From Carya illinoinensis (Eukaryota; Streptophyta; Magnoliopsida; Fagales; Juglandaceae), in assembly GCF_018687715.1 (NCBI RefSeq), contig NC_056758.1, positions 1,116,001-1,180,000 on the forward strand: a DNA stretch of 64,000 nt, written 5' to 3'. The notes beneath the pieces were generated by a model. That model made no database searches, was not told where the DNA came from, and worked only from the letters and a program-made list of their open reading frames with translations. Made by a program: the position numbers and the translations under genes. How positions within the stretch are numbered: position 1 is the first letter of the stretch; each line of letters opens with the position of its first letter. This document shows, piece after piece, positions 46,300-57,958 of the stretch.

Positions 46300-49200
46300 T
46301 CTTCTAAAATTAGAGATTCTCTTCTTGTTCGATTCAATGGAAAGAATTATGCTACGTGGTCTTTTCAATTTCAACTTTTGGTGAAAGGGAAGGAACTTTG
46401 GGGTCATATTAATGGGAGTAGTGTGGCACCAGAGGACAAAGATTAGCTTGCTTCTTGGGAAAGCAAGGATGCCCGAGTCATGTCTTGGATTCTTAGATCT
46501 ATTGATACCCATATTATCTTGAATTTACGCTCATTCAAGAATGCTCGTGGTATATGGAATCATTTCAAGCGGCTGTATACTCAGAATAATGCAGCTAGGA
46601 GATTTCAACTCGAACTAGAGATGTCGAATTTCTCTCAAGGAGCTCTCTGTGTGGAGGGGTTTTATTTTGGTTTTTGTAACTTGTGGGATGAGTATATAGA
46701 TATTGTATACACATCAATTCTAGCAACAAGTTTGGCCAATATTCAAGCTGTTCATGAAACAAGTATGCGGGCACAGTTTCTTATGAAACTAAGGCCTGAA
46801 TTTGAATTTAGTCGTGCTAATCCGATGAATCGAGATCCTGTGCCTCCACTTGATATGTGTTTGGGAGAAATATTTCGAGAGGAGCAAAGATTGATGACCC
46901 AAACAGCCATGGAACAAGCTACTCCAGCTCCTATGGCATATGCAGCTCACAAAAAAACCAAAGGGAGGGATTTGAGCACTACTCAATGCTATAGTTGTAA
47001 AGGTTATGGGCATATCGCTACAAATTGCTCTAAGAAAACTTGCAACTATTGCAAGAAGTAAGGACATATCATCAAGGATTACCCGATACGTCCTCCACGT
47101 TGCCAAGAAACTGCCTATTCAGCTGCTGTTGAGGCTACTAGTGCTGTTAGTTCTACCTTGGCCACTTCCTCTCATGTTCCAGCTTCCACTTTTCAAAATC
47201 CCACCTCTATTACACTAAAAATGGTACAACAAATGATCATCTCAGCTCTTTCAGATTTTGGTATTTCAGGTAAAACCAAATATGCCTCTAAACCTTGATA
47301 TTTTGATTCCAGTGCTACCAACCATATGACAAGTGCCTCTCACTCTCTTGTTAATATCTCACCATATGCTAGTCTACTAAAAATTCACATGACAGATGGT
47401 AGTGCCCTACCTATCACTGCCATAGGTGATATTTCTCATTCCTTGAAAAATATTTTGGTGTCTCCTTCATTAAATACCAATATGATTTCTATTGGCCAAT
47501 TAGTTGACAGTAATTGTAGGGTGTCATTTACTTCTTCTAGTTGTCTTGTACAGGATCAGGTGACCGAGAAGATGATCGCGAGGGATCCTAAAGAGGGTCA
47601 GTTGTTTCCTTTATATTTAGATTCAAAAACTGTTGAGTCAAAGTCTTTATCTTTGTTTTCTTGCAATGTTGGTACTTTGAGTGTGAAGGATTGGCATAGG
47701 CGATTGGGCCATCCCAATTCTCACATACTTCATAAGTTGTTATCTTCATGTTTAATTGGCAATAAAGAGCTTTATTATTTTGATCGATTAAATTTTGAAT
47801 GTGATACATGTAAGTTAGCTAAAAGTAAAGTTTTGCCTTTTCCTTCAAAAGGATCTCATGCCACTCGTGCCTTTGATGTTATTCATAGTGATGTATGGGG
47901 TATTACCCCGATCGAATCTCATGATCGTCATAAATATTTTATGACGTTTATTGATGATTATACTCATTTTACATAGATTTACTTTTTTCGTACTAAGAAT
48001 GAAGTATTTCCAGTATTCAAGCGTTTCTTGGCTCATCTCACTAATCAATTTTCTGCCTCTCCTAAGGTTCTTTGCTCCAATTTAGGAGGAGAATATATAT
48101 CTAATGAGTTTCAAATGTTCCTTCAAGATCAAGGAATTATTTCTCAACGTTTTTGTCCATATACTCCACAATAAAATGGAGTAACTGAAAGAAAGAATCA
48201 TCATCTTCTTGATATGGTCCGGGCTCTCCTAATTGATTCGGGTGTGCCCTCTCGTTTTTGATGTGAAACTTTATCTACGGCTGTGTATTTAATTAATAGA
48301 TTACTTACTCCAGTATTAGAAAATATTTCTTCTTATTCTTTGCTCTTTGGGCACTCCCCAGACTATTCTCAATTGTACTCATTTGGTTGTATTTATTTTA
48401 TGCATCTTCCATCTCACGGAAGACACAAAATTTCTGCTCAATCAATCAAATGTGCTTTTTTAGGGTATACTTCTTTTCAAAAGGGTTTTATTTGTTATGA
48501 TCCTCAGACTAAACGAATTCGAGTTTCTCGTAATGTGGTGTTCTTTGACAAACAATAATTTTTTCGTACTCATCTAGACCCTATTCCTCCTAGTTTTTGC
48601 GTTTTGCCAAATTTTTCAAATGAGGATACAACTTATATACCGGCTTCCGCTCGATTTAAACATGGTTGTGTTTACACCAGGCTTAAATCACCTCCAGCAG
48701 ATCTAACTGCTCTTTCTGCCCCCTCTGAGCATCTACCCGTGGCTCCTGATCAATCCCTTTACACATCTTATGATCCACCATCTCATCGGTATACTTATAG
48801 AGTCTCCAAACCCCCGGATCGGTATGGTTCTTCCTCTCATTCTTATGTGATTGCTACACTTTTTTCTATTGATATTCCCTCCTCTTATAAGTAGGCTATG
48901 GAACATGAGTATTGGAGGAATGCCATGCAAGTAGAAATGGATGCACTAGCGGCCAATGACACTTGGGACATTGTGTCTTGTCCTTCTTTTATGACACCTA
49001 TTGGTAGCAAGTGGGTGTATTCTGTGAAGCTTAGATCAAATAGGTCCCTTGAGAGATATAAAGCTCGTTTGATAGCCTTGGAAAATAAACAAGAATATGG
49101 GATTGATTATGACGAGACGTTTGCTCCTGTTGCTAAGATGACGACTGTTCGTCTCCTTCTTGCCATTGCCGCTTCTCAATCTTGGCCATTGCATCATATG

Positions 49201-50404
49201 GATGTGAAGAATACTTTCCTTCATGGTGATTTAAAATAGGAATATAAAACTTCCTTCTGGTATGCCACTTTCCTCAGCTAATGATGTTTGTAAGCTAAAA
49301 AGATCATTATATGGTCTAAAACAAGCTCCCAGAGCTTGGGTTAAGAAGTTCCACAATACCTTACTTGACTTTCAATTCACTCAGAGTGAGTATGATGCTT
49401 CTTTGTTCCTTCATAAAAGTAATTATGGTTTTGTTTTCTTATTGGTCTATGTGGACGATATCATTATTACTGGATCCGGTATTGAATTTATTCAAAGGTT
49501 TCAGGTGCATCTTCATAAGGTCTTTCATATGAAAGATTTGGGACTGTTGACTTATTTCTTGAGGGTGAAAGTTCATAATCAGCCACATGGGTTATTTATT
49601 AATCAATATAAATGCACCCAGGACCTTGTTTAGTTGGCTGGGTTGGGGGAGATGACTTCAGTTGATACTCCTATGGAAGTCAACGTGAAATATTGGAAGG
49701 ATGAGGGTGATTTAATTTCTGATCCTACATTATATAGGAAGCTTGTTGGGAGTCTAATCTACCTCACTATCACACGTCCGAATATCTCATATGTTGTCCA
49801 TATTGTTAGTAAATTTATGGACACACCTCAATACTTGCATTTAGTGATTGTTCATTGTATTATTAGATATTTGATTGGGACTCCTGATCGTGGGTTATTG
49901 TTTCCTGCTGGCACTTCTCTTCAACTTATGGCTTATAGTGATGCGGATTGGGCTGGTTGCCCAGATTCTAGGCATTCTACAACTGGTTGGTGCATCTTTC
50001 TTGGAGATTCACTCATCTCCTGGAAATGCAAGAAGCAAGAGTGTGTTTCTAAATCCTCTACTGAAGCTGAAAATAGAGCTATGTCAGCAGCTTGCTCTGA
50101 GGTGATGTGGTTGCGGGGCATTCTTCAAGAGATTGGTTTTTCGCAAGACAAGCCAACTCTTGTTCATGGTGACAGCACTAGTACCATTCAAATTGCTGCC
50201 AATCCAGTATTTCACGAGCGTACCAAACATATTGAAGTGAATTGTCACTATATTCGTCAAGCCTATAAGGCTAAGTCTATTATTCTTCCTCATATCTCTA
50301 AGAATCTTCAAGTAGCTGATATATTCACGAATGCAATGACTAGACAGCAGCATCAATTCCTAGTTAGCAAATTGATGCTAGTAGATACACCAGCATCAAT
50401 TTGA
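46300..50404 (+). pseudogene. Copia gag-pol polyprotein, broken
   Basis: Gag from about 46311 (LLVRFNGKNYATWSFQFQLL) to a zinc knuckle CYSCKGYGHIATNC near 46987; protease-like DSSATNHMT near 47310 (Gly to Ser); integrase with WHRRLGHPN (47692), CDTCKLAK (47802), SDVWG and DDYTHF (47890-47975), then GVTERKNHH (48178); reverse transcriptase from [12 protein letters not shown] (48915) through [22 protein letters not shown] and LYGLKQAPRAW to the catalytic YVDDIIITG (49450); RNase H ADWAGCPDSRHSTTGW (49944). Stops at about 46443, 47059, 47297, 47974, 48171, 48261, 48556, 48893, 49237 and 49633, plus a frame change near 49250, leave it dead. Confidence 0.9.
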
Positions 50405-50410
50405 GGGGGG

Positions 50411-50704
50411 TATTAGTGGATTATATTTATTTAAATTAATTCAAGTGTTTATCTAATTAATTCCTATGTTTATCTATGTATTTTGGGTATAAATAGATTT
50501 GTACAGCTATATAGGATTTATAAGATTTGTAATTTGAATATTTAGATTGGGTAGATAAGTCTGGGAAACATATCTTATTCAGAATTTGAATCCCTTTAAG
50601 ATAGGAAGTCAGATTTCGAATTTCCTATCTTTGTAATCTATTTTTTGCTATTTATGGATGAGAAAACAGAGGAGGAGATTGATTCAACAAAAAGAAAATT
50701 GTTA
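50411..50704 (+). repeat. 3' LTR of the 46-50 kb copia element
   Basis: 294 bp, preceded by the purine tract, followed by ACACT. Confidence 0.9.
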
Positions 50705-50709
50705 ACACT

Positions 50710-52600
50710 ATGTCCCAATAAGCTTGAAAGAACACCATAGAATAACCATCCAGCCCAGAGCCTTGTCCCTAGCCATACTTCTAACCACATTAAGGATTTC
50801 TTCTTCAGTGGTGGAACCAGCAATTGTTCTTAGGAGGGCCAACTTTTCTACCGCATGAGATGTTCATATAAAATGAAAAAATATTACAAAATCATAAGGC
50901 ATAACTGTATATAAAATTACATCTCGATAATTTTTCAAATAACATAAAAATAAAATTTTAAAAACACAAATTAATATCTGTTTTAGATTTTGATGATAAT
51001 ATTTCATAGAATAATATTCATTCATTATTATTTTTATAAATATGAGATATTTATAAATTATTTTTTTCATAGAAACTATCAAGTAATCTTTTCGAATGTC
51101 ATCTCTCATTCTAATATCTAAGCTAGTTTATCAAATTTCATGTAAAATATATCTATTTTGGTGTCACATTAAGCGTAGAATGTTGCAATTGAAAGCTTAA
51201 ATAAACTTTTCATTGCTCAATGAAGTTTAGAGGATAAATCATCTCCACCATTTTTCATATAAATCATCAATTTTAAATGGTTTTTCTTATATTTTTACTT
51301 TAGATTCTATATTAAGAAATTTAATATTGTATAATAAGAAACTTTGGAGTCAATGTTAATAGTTCATTATTTCTCCTAATCTTAGTTTTAATTTAATTTT
51401 AGTGGGGCCACATCGTTGAAAATAGATAATATATATAAATTATACAAAATCTATGGGTTATAGGAAAAAATTGGAGAGAGATATTTCTATGTATATTGAA
51501 ATTTTACAAAATTTTAGAAAGTATATAGGAATAAGAAAATTATAAGTCTTTTTTTTTTGGGGGGGTGCAATTTCTGTATACATGAAATTTAGGGGCTATT
51601 TTGAATTTTAAAACAATTTTGGGGGCCCATGGCCCCCCTCAACCACTATGTAGATCTGCCATTGTTCTTTTTCGTCAAACACCCACTCCATCCATTCAGC
51701 ACTTGGTCAATGGAGTCAAAAAATAGCCCATCTAACTTAGGCCTCTAAGAGAAAGTCTTCTTTAAATAACTTCTCATAAAAATTTATAATATATTCTTTG
51801 ATAGCCTTTTGATCCAAAAGAATGTTATCGCCTTTATGAGGACTGCTATAGAATTATTTCTTCGATAAGAGTTCACCATTTGGTGAAAATATTTTGTACA
51901 CTTATCACCTTCTTTCAGCCACAACATTCGAGATTTTTGCCTCCATGATATTTCTTCCATTAAAGATATCGACTCTAATCAAGCAACAACCCTTTTTTTT
52001 CTCCAAATCCTCCTCGAATAATTCTTCCAAAAGCTCCTTATTCTCCAAACATCTCAACTGATCCAATAGAATCTTCCTCTTACTATCCAAATTCCCAAAC
52101 TCTTCTTTATTCCAAATCTTCAAATTTTTTTTAAGCTCTCTAAGTTTACCAGCCAACACAATCCTTGATTTCATCCACCTTTCTCAACACCCAATTAGAA
52201 GATTTAATGTTCCAATTAATCCCTGGAGGGATGGAACACAAAGGATCAGCAACAAAATCCTCATATGATTCAAACTCTTCCCAAAAATCACTTTCCTCCT
52301 ATTCTTCATAGTCATAGAGAGCCAACTGCTTATCCATAATATTAAACTAAGTGGAAGGTACCCCAGATTCAATAATCTTGACAGTCCCCTAAGCATTTAT
52401 CCTAATCCCCACATCCCTATCTAACTACTCAATCATCTCTCTCCCAATCACTTGCTCAACACCACCTTTATCTAATTGGACAAATGAAAAATGCTTCAAC
52501 GAATTCTGACTAACCTTCTTTATAAAAAGAGCAACCTGCACTACCCGTGAAACTAAAGAAAATGACATTTTCCCTTGTTTTCTCTCTTTTTTTTTTCTTT
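50710..52600 (-). pseudogene. LINE 5' part (N-terminal frame and start of the RT region)
   Basis: Minus strand begins with a leader frame (MSFSLVSRVVQVALFIKKV near 52570), passes through WNIKSSNWVLRKVDEIKDCV (about 52200) directly into LAGKLRELKKNLKIWNKEE, and ends next to the copia element with MARDKALGLDGYSMVFFQA (about 50750). The 220-residue endonuclease expected in between is absent. The stretch 50820-51660 contains AT-rich DNA with no LINE match and may be a further insertion. Confidence 0.65.
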
Positions 52601-52779
52601 TTTTTCTCAAAGAAGAGAATAAACAATGAAAATGGTTCCTAGTGGAGGTAGAAATCGCTTACACTTGGTACCATATCAATGTTGCGGATATAAAAGGCAT
52701 AGACAAGGGTGAGACGTGAGGTTGTTGAGAACCTATAATGTTATATTGTGTGTGTATGTGTGTGTGTGTATATATGTCG

Positions 52780-53334
52780 GTTAATTACACTTTGCTCCCT
52801 TGAGAATAAAATGAGATAATAACTATTCATGAGGTAGAGAAATAAACCTTTATTTTTATTAATATTACATAGTTAGTTATATATATTTATATATTTAGTG
52901 CGTTTTATATAGAGTTATTCAAATACATTTTTAAAAATTTAAAAAAAAAATAAAAAAAATTATATCTTAGTATTTTACTGAGTTCAAATATTTATCTTTT
53001 TGTTAGTTTTTTATCCCAAATTTGTAAATTCAGATTTATTATAACAATTTAATTTAATTTATTATAAAAATCTAATTGAATGTGACATTCGAGGAAAATT
53101 GAGAATTGCGTGAAAGTTCGAGGGGGCAAAGTGAATTTTTCCTTGGGGTTATTTTTGTCTTTGCAGGTGAAGAAGTTGCACGTGCTCAATTTTCGTTCGA
53201 ATTAACGCTGATAATAGACGAAATGGGGGAACTGCGAAGTTTTGGAAGTAAATGGGTCCATTTTGAAGCAATTATTAGTTTCAAAAGTATATTATGAATT
53301 AAGTGAAAGTTCAAGGGAATAAAGTGTAATTAAC
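52780..53334. mobile_element. MITE with 24-bp terminal inverted repeats
   Basis: 555 bp from GTTAATTACACTTTGCTCCC to its inverted partner GGGAATAAAGTGTAATTAAC. It sits in the GT/TA microsatellite that follows the duplicated unknown gene. A minor frame at 53106-53297 lies inside and is not a gene. Target duplication not resolvable in the repeat. Confidence 0.75.
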
Positions 53335-53649
53335 ACACACACACACACATATATATATATAACTAATAGACGAATTAGATTTAAACATTTTATTTATCAT
53401 GAAATCAACCAAAACTAAACTTAATACTCACTAATCTTATCTTTACTCATGTACCTATTGCATTTCGTAACACATATCCTGAGGTCAACCATTTACCCAC
53501 TCATGCCCTAAACGTTTTTTCTAGCAAAACAAGCCTTACAGACATGATCCTAGGGATTCTTTACAACCGGGGTGGCGCCAATAAAAACAAGAATTGAACA
53601 AGATTAAGAAAGTAAAAAGTAAAGGATGGTAGACAACACAATAAACAAG

Positions 53650-55122
53650 ATGAACAAATATAAATCACCTACCAGAAACCATAAATGGCTCTGATACCAA
53701 CAAGGAAGCGGAATTAACAAAAGAAATTTGAATAGGAGAGTAGTAGTAAAGTGAGGACTAGATGACTGGAGGACCAGATAACTGGAAGTAGTGAAAGTAA
53801 TAAATGGTATTAATGAATATTGAAAGCAATGTCCAGATGACTAGAGATAAATAAAAATAGTGATAAATGAAAAAGAAAAGAAAGAATAAAAGAAATAATA
53901 ACATTTATTCAAAGTGAAACAACTTACAAAATATTATAATGAAGGTGGGAAAATAGGTTTCTTAACAAACTCAAAGGCATAGTATCAAGTAGAGATGGGA
54001 GAAGTAGTTACAGGAGATGCCCTCAAACTGGATTTTCCTTCTGATTTATAGGATGATGGCACCAATTTGGCCCTATTTCCGAATCATAAAGTCATTTGAT
54101 GTTTTGCCACTGTATTCAAAATGAATTGACATAATAAAAAATTCCCCTGTTTCCTCCATTTTTGCAAGAGATACAAAGTCTCTTGGATATTAAAGTGGAG
54201 ATACGATCAGAATGGTGATTTACTGGTCCGACATTGGTTTGTTAAGTGGTGAGACCAATTTCCTCACACACAAGATGGTATTGATAATGTTGCTCGAGAA
54301 TTTCATCAGACTGCTCCAGATATGAAGAGCAATGAGGAATTTCTGCCTGTTAAACAGATAACTTTGCCTGAATATCCAAATACTCTGGCACTACTTCTGT
54401 TAAATCTAATAAATCTAGAAAATCTTCCAAATCCAAGGAAAAGAAGAATCTGATTTAAGGATTTGATTTATCTACTACAGAAGCAATTGCAGAATAATGA
54501 TAAAACTGATAAGAATAATTTTGATACTGAGTCAAAAATATCCTTTGAACCTTCAATTACTGACTCTTATAGTAACATATTTGGACATGATTCAGAAGAC
54601 ACTCCAAGGCTTTCTGATGACTGATCCGCCAGCACAAACTGACAAATATTTAATAGCACTGAATGACTACCATCTCTAAAAGACTAATTGGTTGCATGCT
54701 TTTCTGAGAAGATTCTTGTTACTTTATTTTCAGCAAAAAAGACAAATATGATTCTCCTGCGATTCGTGTAGAGAAAGTACTCAAAGCCTGCTGAAAGATG
54801 CTTATTGTTGTATTGTTTGCTTTTACTGTTTGCTTTTTCATACTTATGGCCTAAAAGACTCATTCTTCATCTATAAAAGGGGAACCTTGCATCAGGAATA
54901 GGGCATCTCTTTTCAGTAGCTACTTCTTCTATCTCTACTTGATACTACCTGTATTTTTCCAAAAAATCTTTATGCCTTTGAGTTTGTTAAGAAGCCTATT
55001 TCCCCCACCTTCAATATAATATTTTGTAAGTTTTTTCATTTTGAAGAAATGTTATTATTTCTCTTACACTTTCTTTTATTTTTCATTTATCACTAATTTT
55101 ATTTATCTTCAGTCCTCTGGTC

Positions 55123-55125
<3 letters not shown>
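53650..55125. mobile_element. Inverted-repeat retroelement or pararetrovirus-like relic
   Basis: Two inverted arms (about 53842-54055 minus, 54865-55125 plus) share a leader-like region: GATACT, ATGCCTTTGAGTTTGTTAAG, TTTCATTTATCACTA. The plus arm has TATAAAAG at 54872; the minus arm has TATAAATC near 54048 and continues to a tRNA-Met primer site at 53688-53699. Between the arms a broken frame reads VSWILKWRYDQNGDLLVRHW and KW.DQFPHTQ, then an Asp/Ser-rich part to 54624. TATA-leader-primer order in two opposed copies recalls endogenous caulimovirids, but a rearranged LTR element is equally possible. No intact gene. Confidence 0.45.
53688..53699 (-). promoter_or_regulatory. tRNA-Met primer-binding-site sequence in the relic
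   Basis: Minus strand TGGTATCAGAGC, about 350 bases downstream of the minus-strand TATA-like sequence. This site is used by both plant LTR retrotransposons and caulimovirids. Confidence 0.75.
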
Positions 55126-55159
<34 letters not shown>

Positions 55160-56048
55160 TAGGTCAGAAGCACGTGCAAGATATGTTTGTCTAATTGGGT
55201 TAAATAGGTTTTTTAAAAAAATAATATGATTTAAAAAAAAAACTTGATTAAAGAATAATTTAATGCATAGAGATAAAAAAAAATTAAATAAAATTAAAAA
55301 AAATTAAAAAAAATAAATAAAAAATAAAAAATAAATAAAAAAATAAAAAGAAGAAGAAGAAGAAGAAGAAGAAGAAGAAGCAAACTTTAGCAAATATCTT
55401 TGGATAAGTATAGGTCGGTAAATATAATAACTACATAGTTAGATATATTAGAAAACAAAAAAAGTTAGTTCAAAATTAAACTCAAGATACATTAGAATAA
55501 CATAGACAAATAAAAATAGAATTATTACCACTACAATAAACTCTACCGCCACACTCGAAGAAAGCATAAGATTTGGAACTTTTTAGGATGTTTGACGATA
55601 AATCCAAATCATGTATTTTGATATAATTTTTTTTAATCTCGACATATTTGAACAGATCTTGTTCAGATCTAAGTGTTTTTCTTTGTGGAGTTTTTTCGTT
55701 TTGTACTTATTATTCTTTATTGCCCTTTTTTTTACATATCTGAACACTTATACTTAGATTAAGATCTAAGTGTTTTAGAAAAACGTGTGAGAGGATGGGT
55801 TTGAAGGAGGTAGGTAGAGAGGCAGACATCGGAGATTGGGAGAGAGGTTCGTGATAAGAGGAGAGAGGAAATTGGGAATGAGAGAGAGGTATAAAAAGAC
55901 AATTGTATCCCTAAAACAAGAAAGTAATGGACTTAATGGGTTTAATGAAAAAACCAGAAAAGTTAACAGAAAAAAAAAAAAAAAGTTACTATAACAATTA
56001 TATAACTACTTATTATAATAGAATATATGTGTGTGTGTGTATATATAT
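55126..56048. other. Low-complexity and AT-rich spacer
   Basis: (TA)n at 55126-55155, A-rich imperfect AAATAAAAAAT repeats at 55270-55350, (GAA)n at 55350-55380, then AT-rich DNA and a (GT)n(TA)n run at 56025-56048. A GA-rich stretch near 55790-55900 resembles a leader but has no gene behind it. No coding region seen. Confidence 0.6.
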
Positions 56049-56272
56049 GGGAATAACTTAAAACTGGACAATCCTACAACTCGTATTTAACGGAGGCCAA
56101 TAGGTGATAGACACGTAAGTGAGACAGAAACAGGTTCTATCTGCCGTGATGCAGGGAAACAAGTCCCCCTTCTCTCTTCACGTGATTCAGCTGCCCATCA
56201 GTCTGCTCAGTCTGCTCTGCCATCAGTCTTCAGCTGCCATCAGGCTTCCCTTCTGGACCCTTCTCTCTTCCG

Positions 56273-56686
56273 AAACAAGTCCCCCTTCTCTCTTCCGAAC
56301 CCAGGCTTCCCTTCCGACCCAGTCTTCTCTGTTTTGATTTATCTTCTATTTTTGATCGAAGACGAGTTCCGGTTTCAGCTTTGCATGCAACTATGATTTT
56401 TCTTTGCTTTTTCTACTTTGCAGTACACATCTCTCTGGCCACTGAATGAAACCCATCCATGAAATCATTTCCCATACTTCCGAAACAAGTCCTCCTTCTC
56501 TCTTCCGAACCCAGGCTTCCCTTCCGACCCAGTCTTCTCTGTTTCGATTGAGCTTCTATGTTTGATCGAAGACAAGTTCCGGTTTCAGCTTTGCATGCAA
56601 CTTCAATTTTTCTTTGCTTTTTCTACTTTGTAGTACACGTCTCTCTGGCCACCGAACGAAACCCATCCATGAAATCATTTCCCATA
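56273..56686 (+). repeat. Two tandem ~207-bp repeats in the MULE, upstream of the GRF gene
   Basis: Units about 56273-56479 and 56480-56686 share CCGAAACAAGTCC, CCGACCCAGTCTTCTCTG, GTTCCGGTTTCAGCTTTGC and ATGAAATCATTTCCCATA, with about a dozen differences. They end 45 bases before the TATA box of the GRF gene, so the promoter contains a duplicated module. Confidence 0.85.
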
Positions 56687-56730
56687 AAAGTAGTTTTACC
56701 CTAACCCCTAACCCTTCCCCTCCCTCACGA

Positions 56731-56740
56731 TCTGTATAAA
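56731..56740 (+). promoter_or_regulatory. TATA box of the GRF-finger gene
   Basis: GTATAAAAAC lies about 115 bases before the ATG at 56850, with a C/A-rich leader between. Confidence 0.5.
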
Positions 56741-56849
56741 AACGAAACCCAAAAAAAGCACTCCCTTCCGATCATGCTTGAACTCGAAACCCGAAAACCC
56801 CCTCCCTCTCGATCTCAATAAAACTGAAGAAGAAATCACGAAAAACACT

Positions 56850-57958
56850 ATGAAGGTAAGTTTACTATTTTTCAGCTGTTTGTGAGTTATTTCCTAGATT
56901 GTTTGCGTTGGAGTTGGTCATTGAATTATTTTTTTCTAACTACTTTTGGAATATGGTTAACTTAAGAAAGGATGAATACATAAGGGGCATACCAACTTCC
57001 TGTCCAACACTCATTTACTCGTGGAATTTATTTTTAATTTTTATTTGTAATTATTATACTTCCTTCTTTGAATCTCAACTAAAAGGATTAAATATTGCGG
57101 ATGATTGATGGCATATGATGGTAGGGAACAACGGTACGTAGTAATGTACTCCATCCGAAACAAATTCTTATATTGCACGACTTGTATGTTGCATTTAAAT
57201 CAATATTGGCAAGAAATTTGGAAGAGTATTTTGTCTCGTTTGACACTAAGAAACACTAGCCTATGCACAATCTTAAACAATTATCATTTGACTAGCTTCC
57301 TATCTCACCCAAAAAACATTGCATGCCCCTTATCAATTTTGCAGACTTTAAAATAGTAAAGATATTGAGAGTTAGCACTCGCTAGCTAGGTTACAACTTA
57401 TAATTCTGAGTAGAGGAAACATACAAGGTTAAAATGATGACACCAATAAACAAGTTTCCTCTCAAAATACATATTAGCATTATTAGCTTAAGTTACCACT
57501 AAAATACATAATCAGTCCTTGTCGTTTACTGATTCAGTCCTTGTCAAATGCAGTATGACTATGACAGCAATGTTAGTTCAAGTTCTTGTACTTCAAGAGC
57601 AAAAGATGAAACTACTATTTTGGAGAGACCATTTTGCCATTGTGGAATTCCTTCAAAGCTAAGAATTTCTGCCAAACATACTAGTTTTGGCAGACGATTT
57701 TTTAATTGTCCGAACTATAAGATGAAGAAACAATACTCATTTTTTCAATGGGTTGATTTTGAAATGGAACAAAACACTTGTTGCAAAATGACATTGGAGT
57801 TAGCTCAAAGAAGAAATGACAGGATCAATCAAGAACGTTGGCTAGCTGAAGAAGCAAAGTTTAAAGCTATGGAAAAGAAGTATAAGAGGACATTATTCTT
57901 GTTATGGTTCTGTATTGTTGTACTTTTTTCTGTAATTGTGTTGAAGTTTGAACGATAA
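56850..57958 (+). CDS. GRF-type zinc finger protein with C-terminal membrane segment
   Basis: Two exons: a 6-base first coding exon 56850-56855 (ATGAAG before GTAAGT) and 57554-57958 after TGCAG, giving 136 residues; an alternative start in exon 2 is 57548. Residues ~28-70 form a GRF-like finger: FCHCGIPSKLRIS, GRRFFNCPNYK, FFQWVDFE. The usual fourth ligand before FFxW appears to be Tyr (KQYSFFQW) instead of Cys. A helical charged region (LELAQRRNDRINQERW) follows, then a hydrophobic segment LFLLWFCIVVLFSVIVL (~115-131). GRF fingers bind nucleic acid; many plant copies are uncharacterised. Its place inside a MULE suggests an element-carried gene. The frame is open throughout. Confidence 0.7.

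Larger units (their letters stand above)
45849..50704 (+). mobile_element. Ty1/copia LTR retrotransposon, 4856 bp, nested in the LINE
   Basis: LTRs 45849-46142 and 50411-50704, both 294 bp and differing at about 17 positions by eye (about 6%). Perfect 5-bp duplication ACACT at 45844-45848 and 50705-50709. Primer site TGGTATCACAG follows the 5' LTR; purine tract TTTGAGGGGGG precedes the 3' LTR. LTR ends read TATTAG...TTGTTA, decayed from TG...CA. Full gag-pol order is present but broken. Confidence 0.95.
42632..52610 (-). mobile_element. LINE (L1-type) retrotransposon, host of two later insertions
   Basis: Inserted in unit B at a CT/T-rich site (compare 35275-35310), with T-rich direct repeats either side. 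Minus-strand segments in order: 52600-50710 (N-terminal frame and KLRELKKNLKIWNKEEFGN), 45843-44920 (reverse transcriptase core) and 43970-42660 (C-terminal zinc-type end). The endonuclease seems to be missing between about 52170 and 52200. Interruptions are the copia element 45849-50704 and the Mutator-like insert 43980-44910. Many stops: non-functional. Confidence 0.8.

Noticed and set aside
57105..57356. 83-residue frame in the intron of the GRF gene
   Set aside because: It overlaps the intron between the mini-exon and exon 2, shows no family features, and has no supporting context.
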